Source of the DNA: Anaeramoeba flamelloides
Lineage: Eukaryota; Metamonada; Anaeramoebidae
Direction of reading: 5' to 3'
NCBI GenBank assembly: GCA_027625915.1
Contig: JANTQA010000051.1
Location: 3,720,501 to 3,784,500, forward strand
DNA length: 64,000 nt
Below the pieces are notes generated by a model. It was not told the DNA's origin and ran no database searches. It saw only the letters and a list, made by a program, of their open reading frames with translations. Of the stretch, positions 1 through 10,492 are shown piece by piece. How positions within the stretch are numbered: the first letter of the stretch is position 1; each line of letters opens with the position of its first letter. Both the position numbers and the translations under genes were made by a program.

Positions 1-235
1 AAAGGTAAACCTTAAAGAAAATATTTCTAATTACTGGCTATATTAACAATAAACAAAGTAGACTTATTATCAAAGCAATACTAAAATTCAAGTTTTGAAC
101 ATTTAGTTTTGATAATACTCACAAAGGAAGGTGAATAAAGAATCCTAAAATTAAAATAGGAAAACGATTCGATTGTATTTTATTTTTATTTTTTTTCTTG
201 TTTTTTGCTTTTTACTTATTTTTCAAAAAGATCAA

Positions 236-3200
236 ATGAAGCCTATTCTTAATCATTCTAAAGAGTTGCTAAAAACTCTAGGAGAACCACAGGGTGTGTA
301 TTCAGCTTTTTTAAGAATTTGTGAAATTCCACATGGCTCTGGTAATACCAAACAACTTGCAAATGAGCTAATTGAATTTGGGAAATCCTTGGGTTACAAG
401 CCTGAAAAAGACAAAGTAGGAAATGTTTTAATACGAAAGCCTGCTTACGGAAGTAAATCAAAATCGAAAGTAATTTGTATTGAATCCCATATGGATATGT
501 AATGATTTTTTTTTTTTCTATTTTTCAAGCACGATTGACCCTTAGTCTCTCAACGAAAATTTCAAACTTTATTAAAATGGTTGGCGAAAATTTGATCATT
601 TTCTATTTCTTTATTCCTAATTTTTTTTTTTCATGAACATAAAATTTTTTTTATTAATCAAAAAGGGTATGTACAAAAGAAAGCAATTCAAACTTTGACT
701 TTTTAAGTGATCCTATTCAATGTGTTGTTGAAGAAGAGAGATACCTTACAGCGAATGGCACAAGTTTAGGTGCAGACAATGGTTTAGGGATGGCAATGGC
801 TCTTGATGTACTTGCAAACCCTGATCTTGTACATGGTCCTTTAGAGTTTTTATTTACTATCGACGAAGAAACAACAATGGTAATCAGTTTACTTTTGCAA
901 AGTTTTTTCTTTCTTTTACACACACTTGTATTTGAATAAGAAAGGGAAAAAATTTTCACTTCCATTTTCATTTTCACATTTTTTCTCCTTACACTTTTCC
1001 TTTTTTGTCTTGTATCAATCGGTTTTCAAAAGAAAATAATTGATAATTTGTGATCTTTCTTTATTTGTTGCTGAGGTTAGGAACTTTTTTTTCGTGGTAT
1101 ATTTTGATTTGCAATATTGAGTGATCTAAGAACCCTAATTAAAAGTCAGATTTCAAATTTGAAAACCATAATCAGCTGAAATTTTATCACTTTTAAATTT
1201 CAAATACAGCTGTTCCAAACCTACCGTGAAATTTTAAAGACATAGAAATTGACTTTTTGTCTCAGTTAAATACAAAAAAAAAATCTTCTGTTATACGCTA
1301 TCATATACATTTTATGGTTTGACATTGGTTTTTGAAAAAAATTTCTTATTTGAAAGACTGAGAAAAAAATCTTGTTGTTTTTTGAAACAAATTCAAAAAT
1401 TCAAAACAAAACTTCCAAAGATCGAAGATCGAATTGAAGGGTTTCTTTAAAATGGTCTTGCCTTTTGATTTTAAGCTCTTTAGAAATTAAGGATCCACCA
1501 AAAACCTGAAAAATTTTCTAAATTATTGATCATTCAGAACGTTTGTCGTTCAAAAATTCAATTTTTAATATTTTCTCTTTGTGAAATTTTTGTTCTCTTA
1601 TAAAATTCCACGGTTTGTAATAGGCTATCACATAACCATAAAATTCTGTCATAAAAAGTCAAGTATGATAAAGAAAATGAATTTTCTGTTTATCATAGAT
1701 TTCACGGTAGGGTTTGAACGGCTGTACTAGGAAAAAATTTAAATATTTTAAATCACTTCCAGTTATTTGATCCAATACCCCCTAATAAAAACCACCTGTT
1801 ACAGTCTCTCTAAAGGTACATTGTAATTTTTTCTCTCACAAATTATGGTACTATTTATGGTTTTTTTATAAAGTTGAAAATGAGTATAAGAAAAATCATT
1901 TTGTTAAAATACTTTTTTCATAAATGAGTGAATATTCAAGAAGTTTCTCTGATATTCATAAAATAAATTTTCAGAACCCAATATAACTTTAAACCTCAAA
2001 AATTCGTTCATGAAACTACTGTTTGTTTCAAAATAAATGGAACAAAATTTTGTTTCAGCTTTACATAATAAGATTTTAAAATCATTTAACATTTTCAAAT
2101 TTTTCATTCTGAAAAGAAGTTTAAATTACTTATTTGTCTTTGAGGATTGTGGAGCTTGACTCTTGATATTAATTCTTTAGAATTTGAATTTTTTGGAAAG
2201 CGGAATGAAAATTTTAGATCTTTTATTTTACAATTAACAGTAAACGTGGCAGTATGTTCTTTTGGTTATTAACTGATGTGTCTTCAACTTGGTAAAAATT
2301 TTGATATTTATTCAAAAATGTTATTTATTTTATCTTTTTATTCCAAAACATGAATTGAAGATTGTAAGACTACTGTTAATTGTAAAATAAATGGATCAAC
2401 ATTTTTATTCCGCTTTTCCAAAATAATGACATTCCAATAATTAAAACAAATCACCAAAGATCCCAATTCTATAAGAGAAAATTAATAATTTAAATTGATT
2501 TATGGAATTAAAAAAACTGAATTGTTACAGGATTTTATAAAATCTTTAAATGGAAAGCTAAATGAAAAATTTGTTACATTTTTTTTGCAACAAATAGTAC
2601 ATACAATTTTCTCGAAAAAAAATAATTTTTCTGCATCCTATCAGAAGATAATTTTTCATAAGAGCTCCTTTATGAAAAAATATTTTCACAAAATGAGTTT
2701 TCTTATTCTTAGATTCAAATTTTTAAAGAAATCGATAACCAGTATCATAATTTGGGAGAGAAAAAATTCCAAGGTAGCTTGAGAGAGAATATAGAAAAAA
2801 AATTCACTTTATCACTGAAAAAAATGTTTCACAGTGTTTACATTTATGCGATTAGCTTTTCCAAATTGAATTTATGTGATAAATCAATTTAAAAGACTTT
2901 TAACTAATATCACAATCATAAAAAAAATTTTGTTAAAAAAAAAATGAAACTTTTGATAATTTTTCAACTTTTTATAAACTTCACTTAGAATAAACAAAAT
3001 TGGTTAATAAGAGATCTTGATCAAAAATTATTTTTGAAAGATATTTATAATTTTATTTGAAAAAACCAATTTTTCAGATTCTATTAATATTTTTTTTCTT
3101 TGATTGTTTATAAATTATAAAATTTTTCTTTACATTTAAGAGGACGTTTTTTTATCTTTTAAAGTATTTTAAATTTAATCAATATCTTACAAATGGGGAA

Positions 3201-6200
3201 TCAATTATTTTGCCTAAAAGAATTATTTTTTGTTATAAAATTCGAAAAAATTTTTTTTTTTTGATTTTACCGTTAGGTTTTTTTTAATTTTGGAAATAAA
3301 CAGAAAATTTTAATAAATTTTCGATTTATTTCAAAAAGTAAAAAAAACCTAGGACACTTAACGTTAGGTTTTCCAGAATTTAAAATAATAGAGTAAAATC
3401 AATGATTTTTCTTAATTCTTTGGAATTCTGGAAAATCGCCGTTAGCTTTTTTTTACTTTTTGAAATAAATCGAAAATTTATGAAAATTTTCTTTTAATTT
3501 CCTAAATTAAAAAAAAGCTAGGCACTTGATAGACACTTTCATTAGGTTTTTTTTAATTTTTGTAATAAATCAAAAATTTAATAAATTTTCGATTTATTAT
3601 AAAAGGTAAAAAAAAACGCCGTTATCTTTTCTTGAGTTTTCTATTTTATTTGAAATCAACAGATTTAACATATAAAACAGAAAAACCCAAGAATAGCTAG
3701 GCACTCTGGGGCACTTGAGGGCACTTGACCAACACTTTTCTTTTAGATTTTTAGGGATTTAGATGAATCAAGTAAAATCTTAGATTTTTCTCAATTCATT
3801 CGAATTATAGAAAACCGCCGTTAGATTTTTTTTAATTTGAGAAATAAAACGAAAATTTTTGAAATTTTCTTTAATTTCTTAAATTAAAAAAAATGTAGGC
3901 ACTTGACGGCACTTTACAGACACTTTTCACTAGGTTTTCCAGGATTCAAAAGAATAGACGTTTATCAGAATTAACTCGATTCTTTTGAAAACCTTAAAAC
4001 CTAGGAAACAAAAAATTTATCATTAGTAATTTTTTTTTTTCTATTTTTCAGTTCTATTAGATGAATATGGTCTCTTTAAAAACTATTAGTTATTATCTAT
4101 CCAAGCAAATATCTTAAAGTTGAATGAAAGTCAAATTCATTAATCCAAACATCAATATAAAAATTTTTACCACAAAAAATACCCATTTTTTCTTGACTGT
4201 TGAGTTTTCAAAATAATAGTACTATTAAAAACAATAAATACAATAGTACCAAGAATTTAAGTTCTGGATGGGTGAATATATTGTAAATAACCTTTATTAC
4301 CAAGGATAAAAAGCAAATAAAAGTATTAGTTTTGTTACTGAAATTTTCAATTTTATTTTTTCAAACTGATTATTCCTATCACCAGAATTTCTGTTTTTTT
4401 TTTTTTCTTTCAAATTTTCAGCTAAACATTCCAAAATAATATTGATTCTTCTTTGAATATTTAAATATGAATTCGAATTGTTGATCAATAAAATAACTTT
4501 TCCAAAAAATACCAAAGATAATAAAATAATGGAGTTTTAATTTATTGTTGAAACATAAATAAAAAATATTCATTTGGAATTGAATTAAGATTATAATAGA
4601 ACTTTTAAATTAACTTAATTTTTAAAGTGTTTCGGACATCAGAGTAGATGGTAACCAAGCTTTGGAAATCTATTTTTTGATCGTAAGGTATATATCAAAA
4701 TAGATTTGTATTCAAAAACGAAATACCTTGAAATACTTCAATTTTACGAAAAAAAAGAATGTATTTATTTTATTTTGTAATAATTTTTTGAAAAAGCACA
4801 CTTAACAATTTCGAATTCTAAAGTATAAAAAGGATGTTTTGGTTAGAGTGAATCTGGAAAAAGGTATTTTATTGCTTCTTTTGAAGAAAAAAATTCTTTA
4901 TTTAAAAAAATTACTCTTTGACCTAGGAGTTTTGATAATCATTTTAATTAATGAGATTTGTTTTTTGAGATTATTTATTATCAAGTGGGGTTGGAAAATT
5001 ACAAATACACTTTTAAAAGATAACAATTTACTAACTTGAATGTTTGGTGACAGTAGTTAGATTTTATTTTTATTTTTTTTACAAATAAAAAAAAAAAAAA
5101 AAAGATAAATTCTATTTCTCAACTCATAGAAAGAATAGTTTAATTTTCATTTAGGTCGATTAAATTGTTTTATTTATGTGGTGTGTATTCCACTATGTAC
5201 TTAAAAAGGGAGGTTTTTTTTTTTTTTTTTCAGTACAGAGTTGCAATTACAATTACAATTGTAAAAAATTCATAAGCCAATAACCCATCTTTCAAATTAA
5301 AATATTGATTTTTTTCACCTTCTTCTTCCAATACATCATTCAATTTAGTATAAAATAGTATATCTAAGAAAAAATGAATATGAAGGTAAACTCATTGATC
5401 TATAAAGTAAATTTTAAAATATGAATTTAATTTGTTTAAAATTTTTCATAATTTTTTCAATTTTGAGAATATTTAATGAACTCAATTATTTTTCATCATG
5501 TTTTGATAACAAATCGATTGTTAATAATTATTAGGTTATTATGATTTATCAAAAGTTTATTAATTAAACAAACATATTTATTAAATTTTGAGAAAACAAT
5601 TAAAATTCTATTTTCAGTTCTGTTGTTTTCTTTTATAATTAAAAAAAATAATTATTTATTTTTCATATATTAGGAAAATTCATGACAATAATTTTTTAGT
5701 GAGAAAATAAGATTATCTGGAGTTTGGTTGAATATTGCTAATTTTTGATTTTATCTCTAATAAAAATAGTTTTCATGAATTTAACAATTTTTCCCTGAAA
5801 ATAACTCTGCCAACTCAAATAATTTAAAATATAATTTTATTTGTTTCAAAAATATCTAAATAATAAAGAATCAATTACACATAATTTTTACATCTTTTTT
5901 TTAATTGTTATTGACTTTTGAAGTCATTTTTTTTAAGCATTAATTAAAAATACAAAATATTTTTCTCCATTTATTACAACTTTTTTTTTTTTTTTGATTG
6001 TTCGCGAATTTGTTCATTATCACAAGATTTTAGTATTATCAGAAATATTTCAGATGATCAGTAAAAAGCACAAATTGGTCATAAAATCTACATTATCTTG
6101 AAAAGATAAATTAATCAATAATTTGTCAACTTGTTATGATAATTCTAATATTGCTGATAATCCCAATTTACTTTTAATTTCAATAAAAAAAAATAAAAAA

Positions 6201-7301
6201 TCAAAAAAAAAAAAAAAAAAAATGAAATAAACTCAAAAATCAACTTAGGAAGGAGCAAGGCACATTGAACATTTTTTAGAGGCAAAATATCTCATTAATG
6301 TAGACACCGAAGATTTAGGATATGTGTATGTTGGATCTGCGGGTTCCATTCAAAGAACTTTTGAAAAGCCTATACTTCGAGAAAAGAATCGCAAAAATGA
6401 AACTGACTTTGTTGAGAAAAAGATTTCAATTAAGGGATTAAAAGGAGGACATTCTGCTTTAGAAATCAATAAAGAAGGGGGGAATTCAAATAAAATCATA
6501 GCACAGTTATTATTTAATGAAATAAAATTACAGTTTAAAATTGTTGATTTTCAAGGAGGTAAACCTGGTATCCAAAATATCATACCTTCTTTCACAAAGA
6601 CAACTATAATAATTCCAAAACAATATTCTGAAGAATTTGATCAAAATATTAATAAAAACTTTGAAAACATTTTACAAGATTACCATAAAATTGAAAACCT
6701 AAAATCAATTAAATTCAAAGTTGAAACAGAAAAATATTCAAAATCAAATTCAAAAATTAAACCTTTGACATTAGAATCAACAAAAAATGTACTGTCCTTG
6801 ATTTTAGCTATTCCTCATGGGGTACGAAAAAATGATCTTCAATCTGGAACATGCTCTGTCAAAAGTTCACAATGCCTTTCTGTATGTTATTTCAAAAACA
6901 ATAATTTCATGATTGAAATACTTGGTCGATCTTCGTCGGTAATTGACTTACAATTGATGGATAATATCGGCGAATCAATCGCCATTTTATCGCAATCCAA
7001 GTACATTAAAGAAATTGAAGGGGATTTCCCACCTTGGTTTCCACAATATGAAAACAACCTTGCCTTAGACTGCATTAAGCAAGCACACCTCGAATTGTTT
7101 AATAAAGAGATGAATGTTGAAACACGCCATTCCGGTTTAGAACCTTCATTACTTTTACAAAATTACCCACAAATGGTTGCAATTTCTTTTGGACCAGAAA
7201 TATCAGGCGCACATTCAATAAATGAAAAAATTGACATGCAATCCGTAGACGCAACTCATCGTTTATTTATTAAAACTTTAGAACTTTTAGCAAATTACTG
7301 A
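236..7301 (+). CDS. pepD: Aminoacyl-histidine (Xaa-His) dipeptidase, PepD-type M20 metallopeptidase, three exons
   Basis: Cytosolic-type dinuclear-metal dipeptidase of the bacterial PepD/carnosinase branch of M20, which cleaves Xaa-His and related dipeptides. Exons 236-498, 666-879 and 6249-7301 join in frame (donors GTAATG and GTAATC, AG acceptors) to 509 residues, close to the family length of about 485-500. Metal and catalytic motifs are in order: S-H85-M-D87, G-A-D125-N-G, the D-E155-E156 pair after a hydrophobic strand, V-D178 and the C-terminal G-A-H481-S; a KGGHS motif typical of the lid/dimer domain lies in exon 3. The family sequence is continuous across the 5,369-bp second intron, so no coding exon seems to be missing inside it. 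I chose the ATG at 236 because homology starts just after it; an in-frame non-ATG extension upstream is a hydrophobic T-run artefact. The eukaryotic gene is probably of bacterial origin (inference). Function is well supported; splice sites are inferred by eye. Confidence 0.93.
1205..1726. mobile_element. MITE-like element with TA-flanked terminal inverted repeats, inside the long pepD intron
   Basis: About 520 bp bounded by roughly 28-bp imperfect inverted repeats: 1205-1232 begins TACAGCTGTTCCAAACCTAC, and 1699-1726 ends with its near-complement (GTAGGGTTTGAACGGCTGTA). The TA at each edge could be the target-site duplication used by Tc1/mariner elements. Inner flanks also show weak complementarity. 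No transposase reading frame is present, so it would be non-autonomous. Confidence 0.6.
2191..2423. repeat. Inverted repeat (foldback) with arms of about 52 bp
   Basis: Left arm 2191-2242 (starts TTTTGGAAAGCGG, ends ACAGTA) is nearly complementary to right arm 2371-2423 (starts TACTGTTAATTG, ends CCGCTTTTCCAAAA), with a spacer of about 130 bp. Related half-sites occur at about 2020-2070 and at about 38680-38760 and 38860-38920, so this is a dispersed foldback family. It lies within the second intron of pepD. Confidence 0.6.
2980..4240 (+). repeat. Long dispersed repeat, direct copy of 59335-59960
   Basis: The stretch 2990-3160 matches 59360-59530, and 4020-4240 matches 59745-59960, in the same orientation. 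The two halves of this copy are separated by about 800 bp of hairpin modules (3230-4010), whereas the other copy has a single module in that place. The repeat is intronic (pepD intron 2) and no coding is seen. Confidence 0.6.
3270..4010. repeat. Array of self-complementary hairpin modules (family A)
   Basis: At least five consecutive modules, each an inverted repeat of roughly 65-80 bp. One type reads TTTTCCAGAATTTAAAATAA then its complement; another reads TTTTTTTAATTT...AAATAAA...AAATTAAAAAAA. Modules are joined by short tags such as CGCCGTTAG or CTAGGCACT, with a decamer-like GGCACTTGA series near 3705-3735 and 3897-3925. Other copies lie at 16140-16690, 17405-17690, 21985-22375, 31210-31790, 32190-32550, 41670-41900, 54340-54740, 59640-59720 and 62085-62270. 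Confidence 0.75.
4250..5630. other. Intron DNA of pepD, no gene seen
   Basis: Extremely AT-rich intron sequence with homopolymer runs (T runs near 5215-5231, A run near 5089-5103). Short open frames here are low-complexity and do not resemble proteins. Confidence 0.5.
5640..6180 (+). repeat. Dispersed repeat, direct copy of about 36110-36650
   Basis: Shared landmarks in the same order and orientation: AGATTATCTGGAGTT (5710-5724 and 36189-36203), then TTTTCATGAATT/TTTTCACAAATT, then CTCTGCCAACTCA/TTTTGCCAGCTCA, and a TAATATCAG/TATTATCAG element further on. Both copies lie in giant introns, here of pepD and at 36 kb of the aldolase gene. Confidence 0.5.
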
Positions 7302-7623
7302 TTTGATCATATAAGAATTTTTTTTAAAAATCTTAATAATAAACATCTTTAGGCATCACCTAGTCATATCTCGGATAGATACCACAAAAGTAAAAAGAAA
7401 ATTAATTATATCATTTTTGAAACTAACAATTCAGAGATATTTTTTTCAAATTTTTATTTCTTTCTCTATTTTCATCTCTTTTCTTTTCTTTCTTTCTTTT
7501 ATTATTATTATTTTTACTTCTTAGTCTTTTTTTGCGAATTAAAACCAATTTACACAAGATATTTTTGAAAAAATGTGAAAAGAACTTTTCAAAAGTCGTT
7601 CTAAGATATTATCAGCTTTTTTT

Positions 7624-8302
7624 CAGTTTAAGGGTTCCCAAAAAACATTTTTTTGAAATATCAATTATTTTATATAATTGAACTTTGAAGAAAAAATAAA
7701 AAAATAAGCAGAATAATACACATCAAAGAATTGTTGATATATGTATGGAAGAAAACTAATTAATCAATGAATTTTTTTAAAAATTTCAAAACTCAAATTC
7801 TTATGGCCTCATTGAGAAAAACAGCAATATTCGTTTTGACTTTCTACTGGTATTTGAATAATAAATAGGAAAAAAATTTTACTTTATTTTCCATACTTTT
7901 CATTTAGAAATCAAGTTCCCAAACGAAGTTTGTTGGTATATGTGGTCTCTATTTAAAAAAGGAAATGAAAATGAAGTGAAAATTTTTCACATTTATTAAT
8001 CAAATATCAAGATCAAAGATTGAATAGAATTGTAATATGAATCAATATGATTTCTCAACAATAATTTCCATGGTTTCAGTAACCTTAGAATAACATATTT
8101 TTACCAAGTTACTATTGATCTTGCAATAAAAAAAATTTTTACAACTGAATTAGGTTTTAAAAAAAAAATCGAAAAAAAAAAACAAAAATGTAGAAAAATG
8201 ATTTGATTTTTGAAATTTCCAAAATAAATTTTTTCTTCTAATATCTATACATGCCCTTTAAACACATATAATTCACTCATTATAACTGAGCCTATTTGAC
8301 TG
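7624..8302 (+). mobile_element. About 680-bp MITE-like element (family B, copy 1)
   Basis: First of three copies (others 34084-34626 in the same orientation and 42928-43603 inverted). The copies share long landmarks such as GAATAATACACATCAAAGAAT and the CTCAAATTCTTATGGCC segment. The ends form an imperfect inverted repeat, CAGTYAAAGGG...TTTGACTG, clearest in the copy at 43 kb. No transposase is encoded. It sits 320 bp downstream of pepD. Confidence 0.65.
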
Positions 8303-8439
8303 AAAAATAGCTTAGAAGCTTCTTAAGATATATTTTCATCTCTTTATGAAATTATTTATATATATATATATAATGCTTTTAATTTATTGATTTATTTTTT
8401 GTTGTAAATATACTTAGTTTTTAATATATCAAATTAACA

Positions 8440-8715
8440 ATAAAATAAAACCCATTTCAAAAATTGTAATTCTTGTTTAATAATAAATTTAACAAAAAAA
8501 AAATATATTCTTTATTATTTAAGGAAAACTAATAATTAAATCTTATTAATAATTCACTTTTAATTTATTCCAAACTTATAAAACGAAATTTTTCAGATAA
8601 TATAAAAAAATAAAACCCAAAACTATAAAAAATCGAATTACAATTTTTGAAATGAGCATTACAGATTTTTTATTACCGAACTTTTAATGAAAAAAAGTTA
8701 ACAAGAAGATTTTTT
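8440..8715 (+). repeat. Partial copy of dispersed repeat family D
   Basis: The segment CAATTTTTGAAATGAGCATTA followed by a GATTTTTTATTAC...GAACTTT...TGAAAAAAAGTTAA block matches 26020-26100 and, inverted, 55165-55250. Intergenic; no coding. Confidence 0.5.
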
Positions 8716-8734
8716 ATTTTTTTCCATTTTTCCC

Positions 8735-9320
8735 CTAGCTGAATCTTCTGTATATTGGGAAGAAGAGTTACAAAGGAAAAAGATCAAGTGGTTACTTTCT
8801 AATATTATGACACTGAAACACGAAAGTATGAGTAACTTGAAAATAAAAACGAAAAAGCAAAGGCAAAAAAAATAACCAAAGATTTAAAGCAAATCAGATC
8901 AAAAAAAAAAAAAAAAGAAATTACAACAAATTAAACAACGATCCCCAAGTGAACATTCATGATCAATTATCAAATTATTAAATCAACCAAAAGTATCGTG
9001 TCTGTGATTTTGAGAGTCCTTAATTAAAGATAGCATTGGGTTTTTTTTTTTTGATTTTTTACCAATTGCTTCTTATAAACCATTTTTTAAATTTTTTTTT
9101 TTTTTTTTTTTTTTTTTGCTTTTTTCTTTTCAATTTTTGGCTTTGGCTTTTTAAACATGAAAAAAAATGGGTATGCCTTTTCCTTGAACAATCGTGAAAT
9201 CAATGATTTTACGCTTAATTTATGTTTGGGAAATTTAAGTAAAAGGACATCTAGAGTGTAATTTACACTTCTTCCATCAATAAAAAAATAACAAGAATAT
9301 TTTTTGTTAATAATAATATA
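8735..9320 (+). repeat. Dispersed repeat family C, inverted copy of 48365-48970
   Basis: Long near-identical stretches in opposite orientation include GATCAAGTGGTTACTT, CACGAAAGTATGAGTAACTTG, CAAAGATTTAAAGCAAATC and, at the right end, GTGTAATTTACACTTCTTCCA. The second copy lies in an intron of the Nup205 gene. Open frames inside it are repeat artefacts. Confidence 0.65.
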
Positions 9321-9329
9321 CATGAATGT

Positions 9330-9860
9330 ACATAGCACAGTTTCAATTTTTTTAATGTTTTTTGGTATTTAGTACTAATTAAAACTCCATTTCACTAAAA
9401 GGGTGACCAGCCAAAAATAAAAAATTACTTTTTTTCTAAGAATCAACCAATATAAGATTGTTTCGAATAAAGAGAAAAAAGAAACTTCAGATTAGAGTCG
9501 ATAATCATCAAAGAAATACCTGAATAAACTATAATTTTTTGAAAAATGGAAATTATTTTTTTATTTATTGAGAGAAAGAAACAATTTAATAAAATTTATC
9601 AAATAAAAAAAGAGAAGAAGAAAAAAAATTAAAATGTATATAAAAAATAATATTATCATATTTATGACTAAATAGAAACTATTAGTGTCCTGAATACACA
9701 GGAGGAGCAAAAACCTTATAGAAAGATTATTGATTACAGATAAAAATTGCATAATCCATGATTAATAATTGGTATACCACAATTCTCAGAGTGGGGGGAC
9801 TTTGTACCCGAATTTATATATTTTTTACTATTTTAAGTATTTTTTGTTTTCAATTTTTTT
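9330..9860. other. Intergenic, no gene seen
   Basis: AT-rich sequence between repeat family C and a weak reading frame at 9865; no conserved motif or repeat recognised. Confidence 0.4.
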
Positions 9861-9864
9861 ATTT

Positions 9865-10107
9865 TTATAATTTTTTCTTTATGACCTTAAGTTTTCGAAC
9901 CATAAGAATGTTGATAAAAAATTCGTTACAATAGCAATAAATTTCATAATTACGATGAGTCATGTTGAAGAGTTTCTCTGTATTTTTTCTAAGAATAACT
10001 TTTTCGTTTAGTTTCTTCTCTAGAATTTTTGACAATTTTTTTTTTCCACTTGATTCTGATACATTTATACCTTTCACAATACGAAATGAAATGATATATA
10101 TTTTCAT
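9865..10107 (-). CDS. Possible small protein of 80 residues, unrecognised
   Basis: An ATG-started reading frame of 80 codons, lysine-rich, starting MKIYIISFRIVKGINVSESS. The sequence here is slightly less AT-extreme than its surroundings and long frames exist on both strands, so this may be a real exon or only a composition effect. I recognise no family and see no clear splice partners. It lies about 390 bp downstream (on its own strand) of the Myb-like gene's stop. Confidence 0.22.
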   Translation of the reverse strand: MKIYIISFRIVKGINVSESSGKKKLSKILEKKLNEKVILRKNTEKLFNMTHRNYEIYCYCNEFFINILMVRKLKVIKKKL

Positions 10108-10492
10108 ACTCTTGAGTATCTATAAAAATGGAAATTATTTTTGGGAACCTTCCATTGGAACTTTTAGTGATAAATTTCACTATTTCTTTGGAAAATTAAA
10201 AGTATTGAGAATAAGATTTTTTGATCATAAATGTCTGAATTTTAAGGAAATTACAAAGACTCATTTTTCTGAATGTTAATTTGGAGTTTTTCAAACATTT
10301 TTTTTTTTTCAAGTTTGACTTTTTTTACAAAAGAATTAAAAACCAAGTTTTGATAAAATTAGAAAAATACAAAACAAAGAAAAAAGTAAAATTTATATAA
10401 AAAAAAGGAAAAAAAAAAAAAAAAAGGTTCTAAAATAATTTATTATTACAAATATCATTAATACGTTTTATTTATATTTATTTTTTTCAATG

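Noticed and set aside
2495..2782. 95-codon plus-strand frame
   Set aside because: Lies inside the pepD intron, low-complexity, no family features.
3270..4010. CRISPR-like array
   Set aside because: Units are inverted repeats of different types without uniform spacers; the genome is eukaryotic.
9962..10279. 105-codon plus-strand frame
   Set aside because: Opposite-strand shadow of overlapping minus-strand frames; Phe-rich and without motifs.
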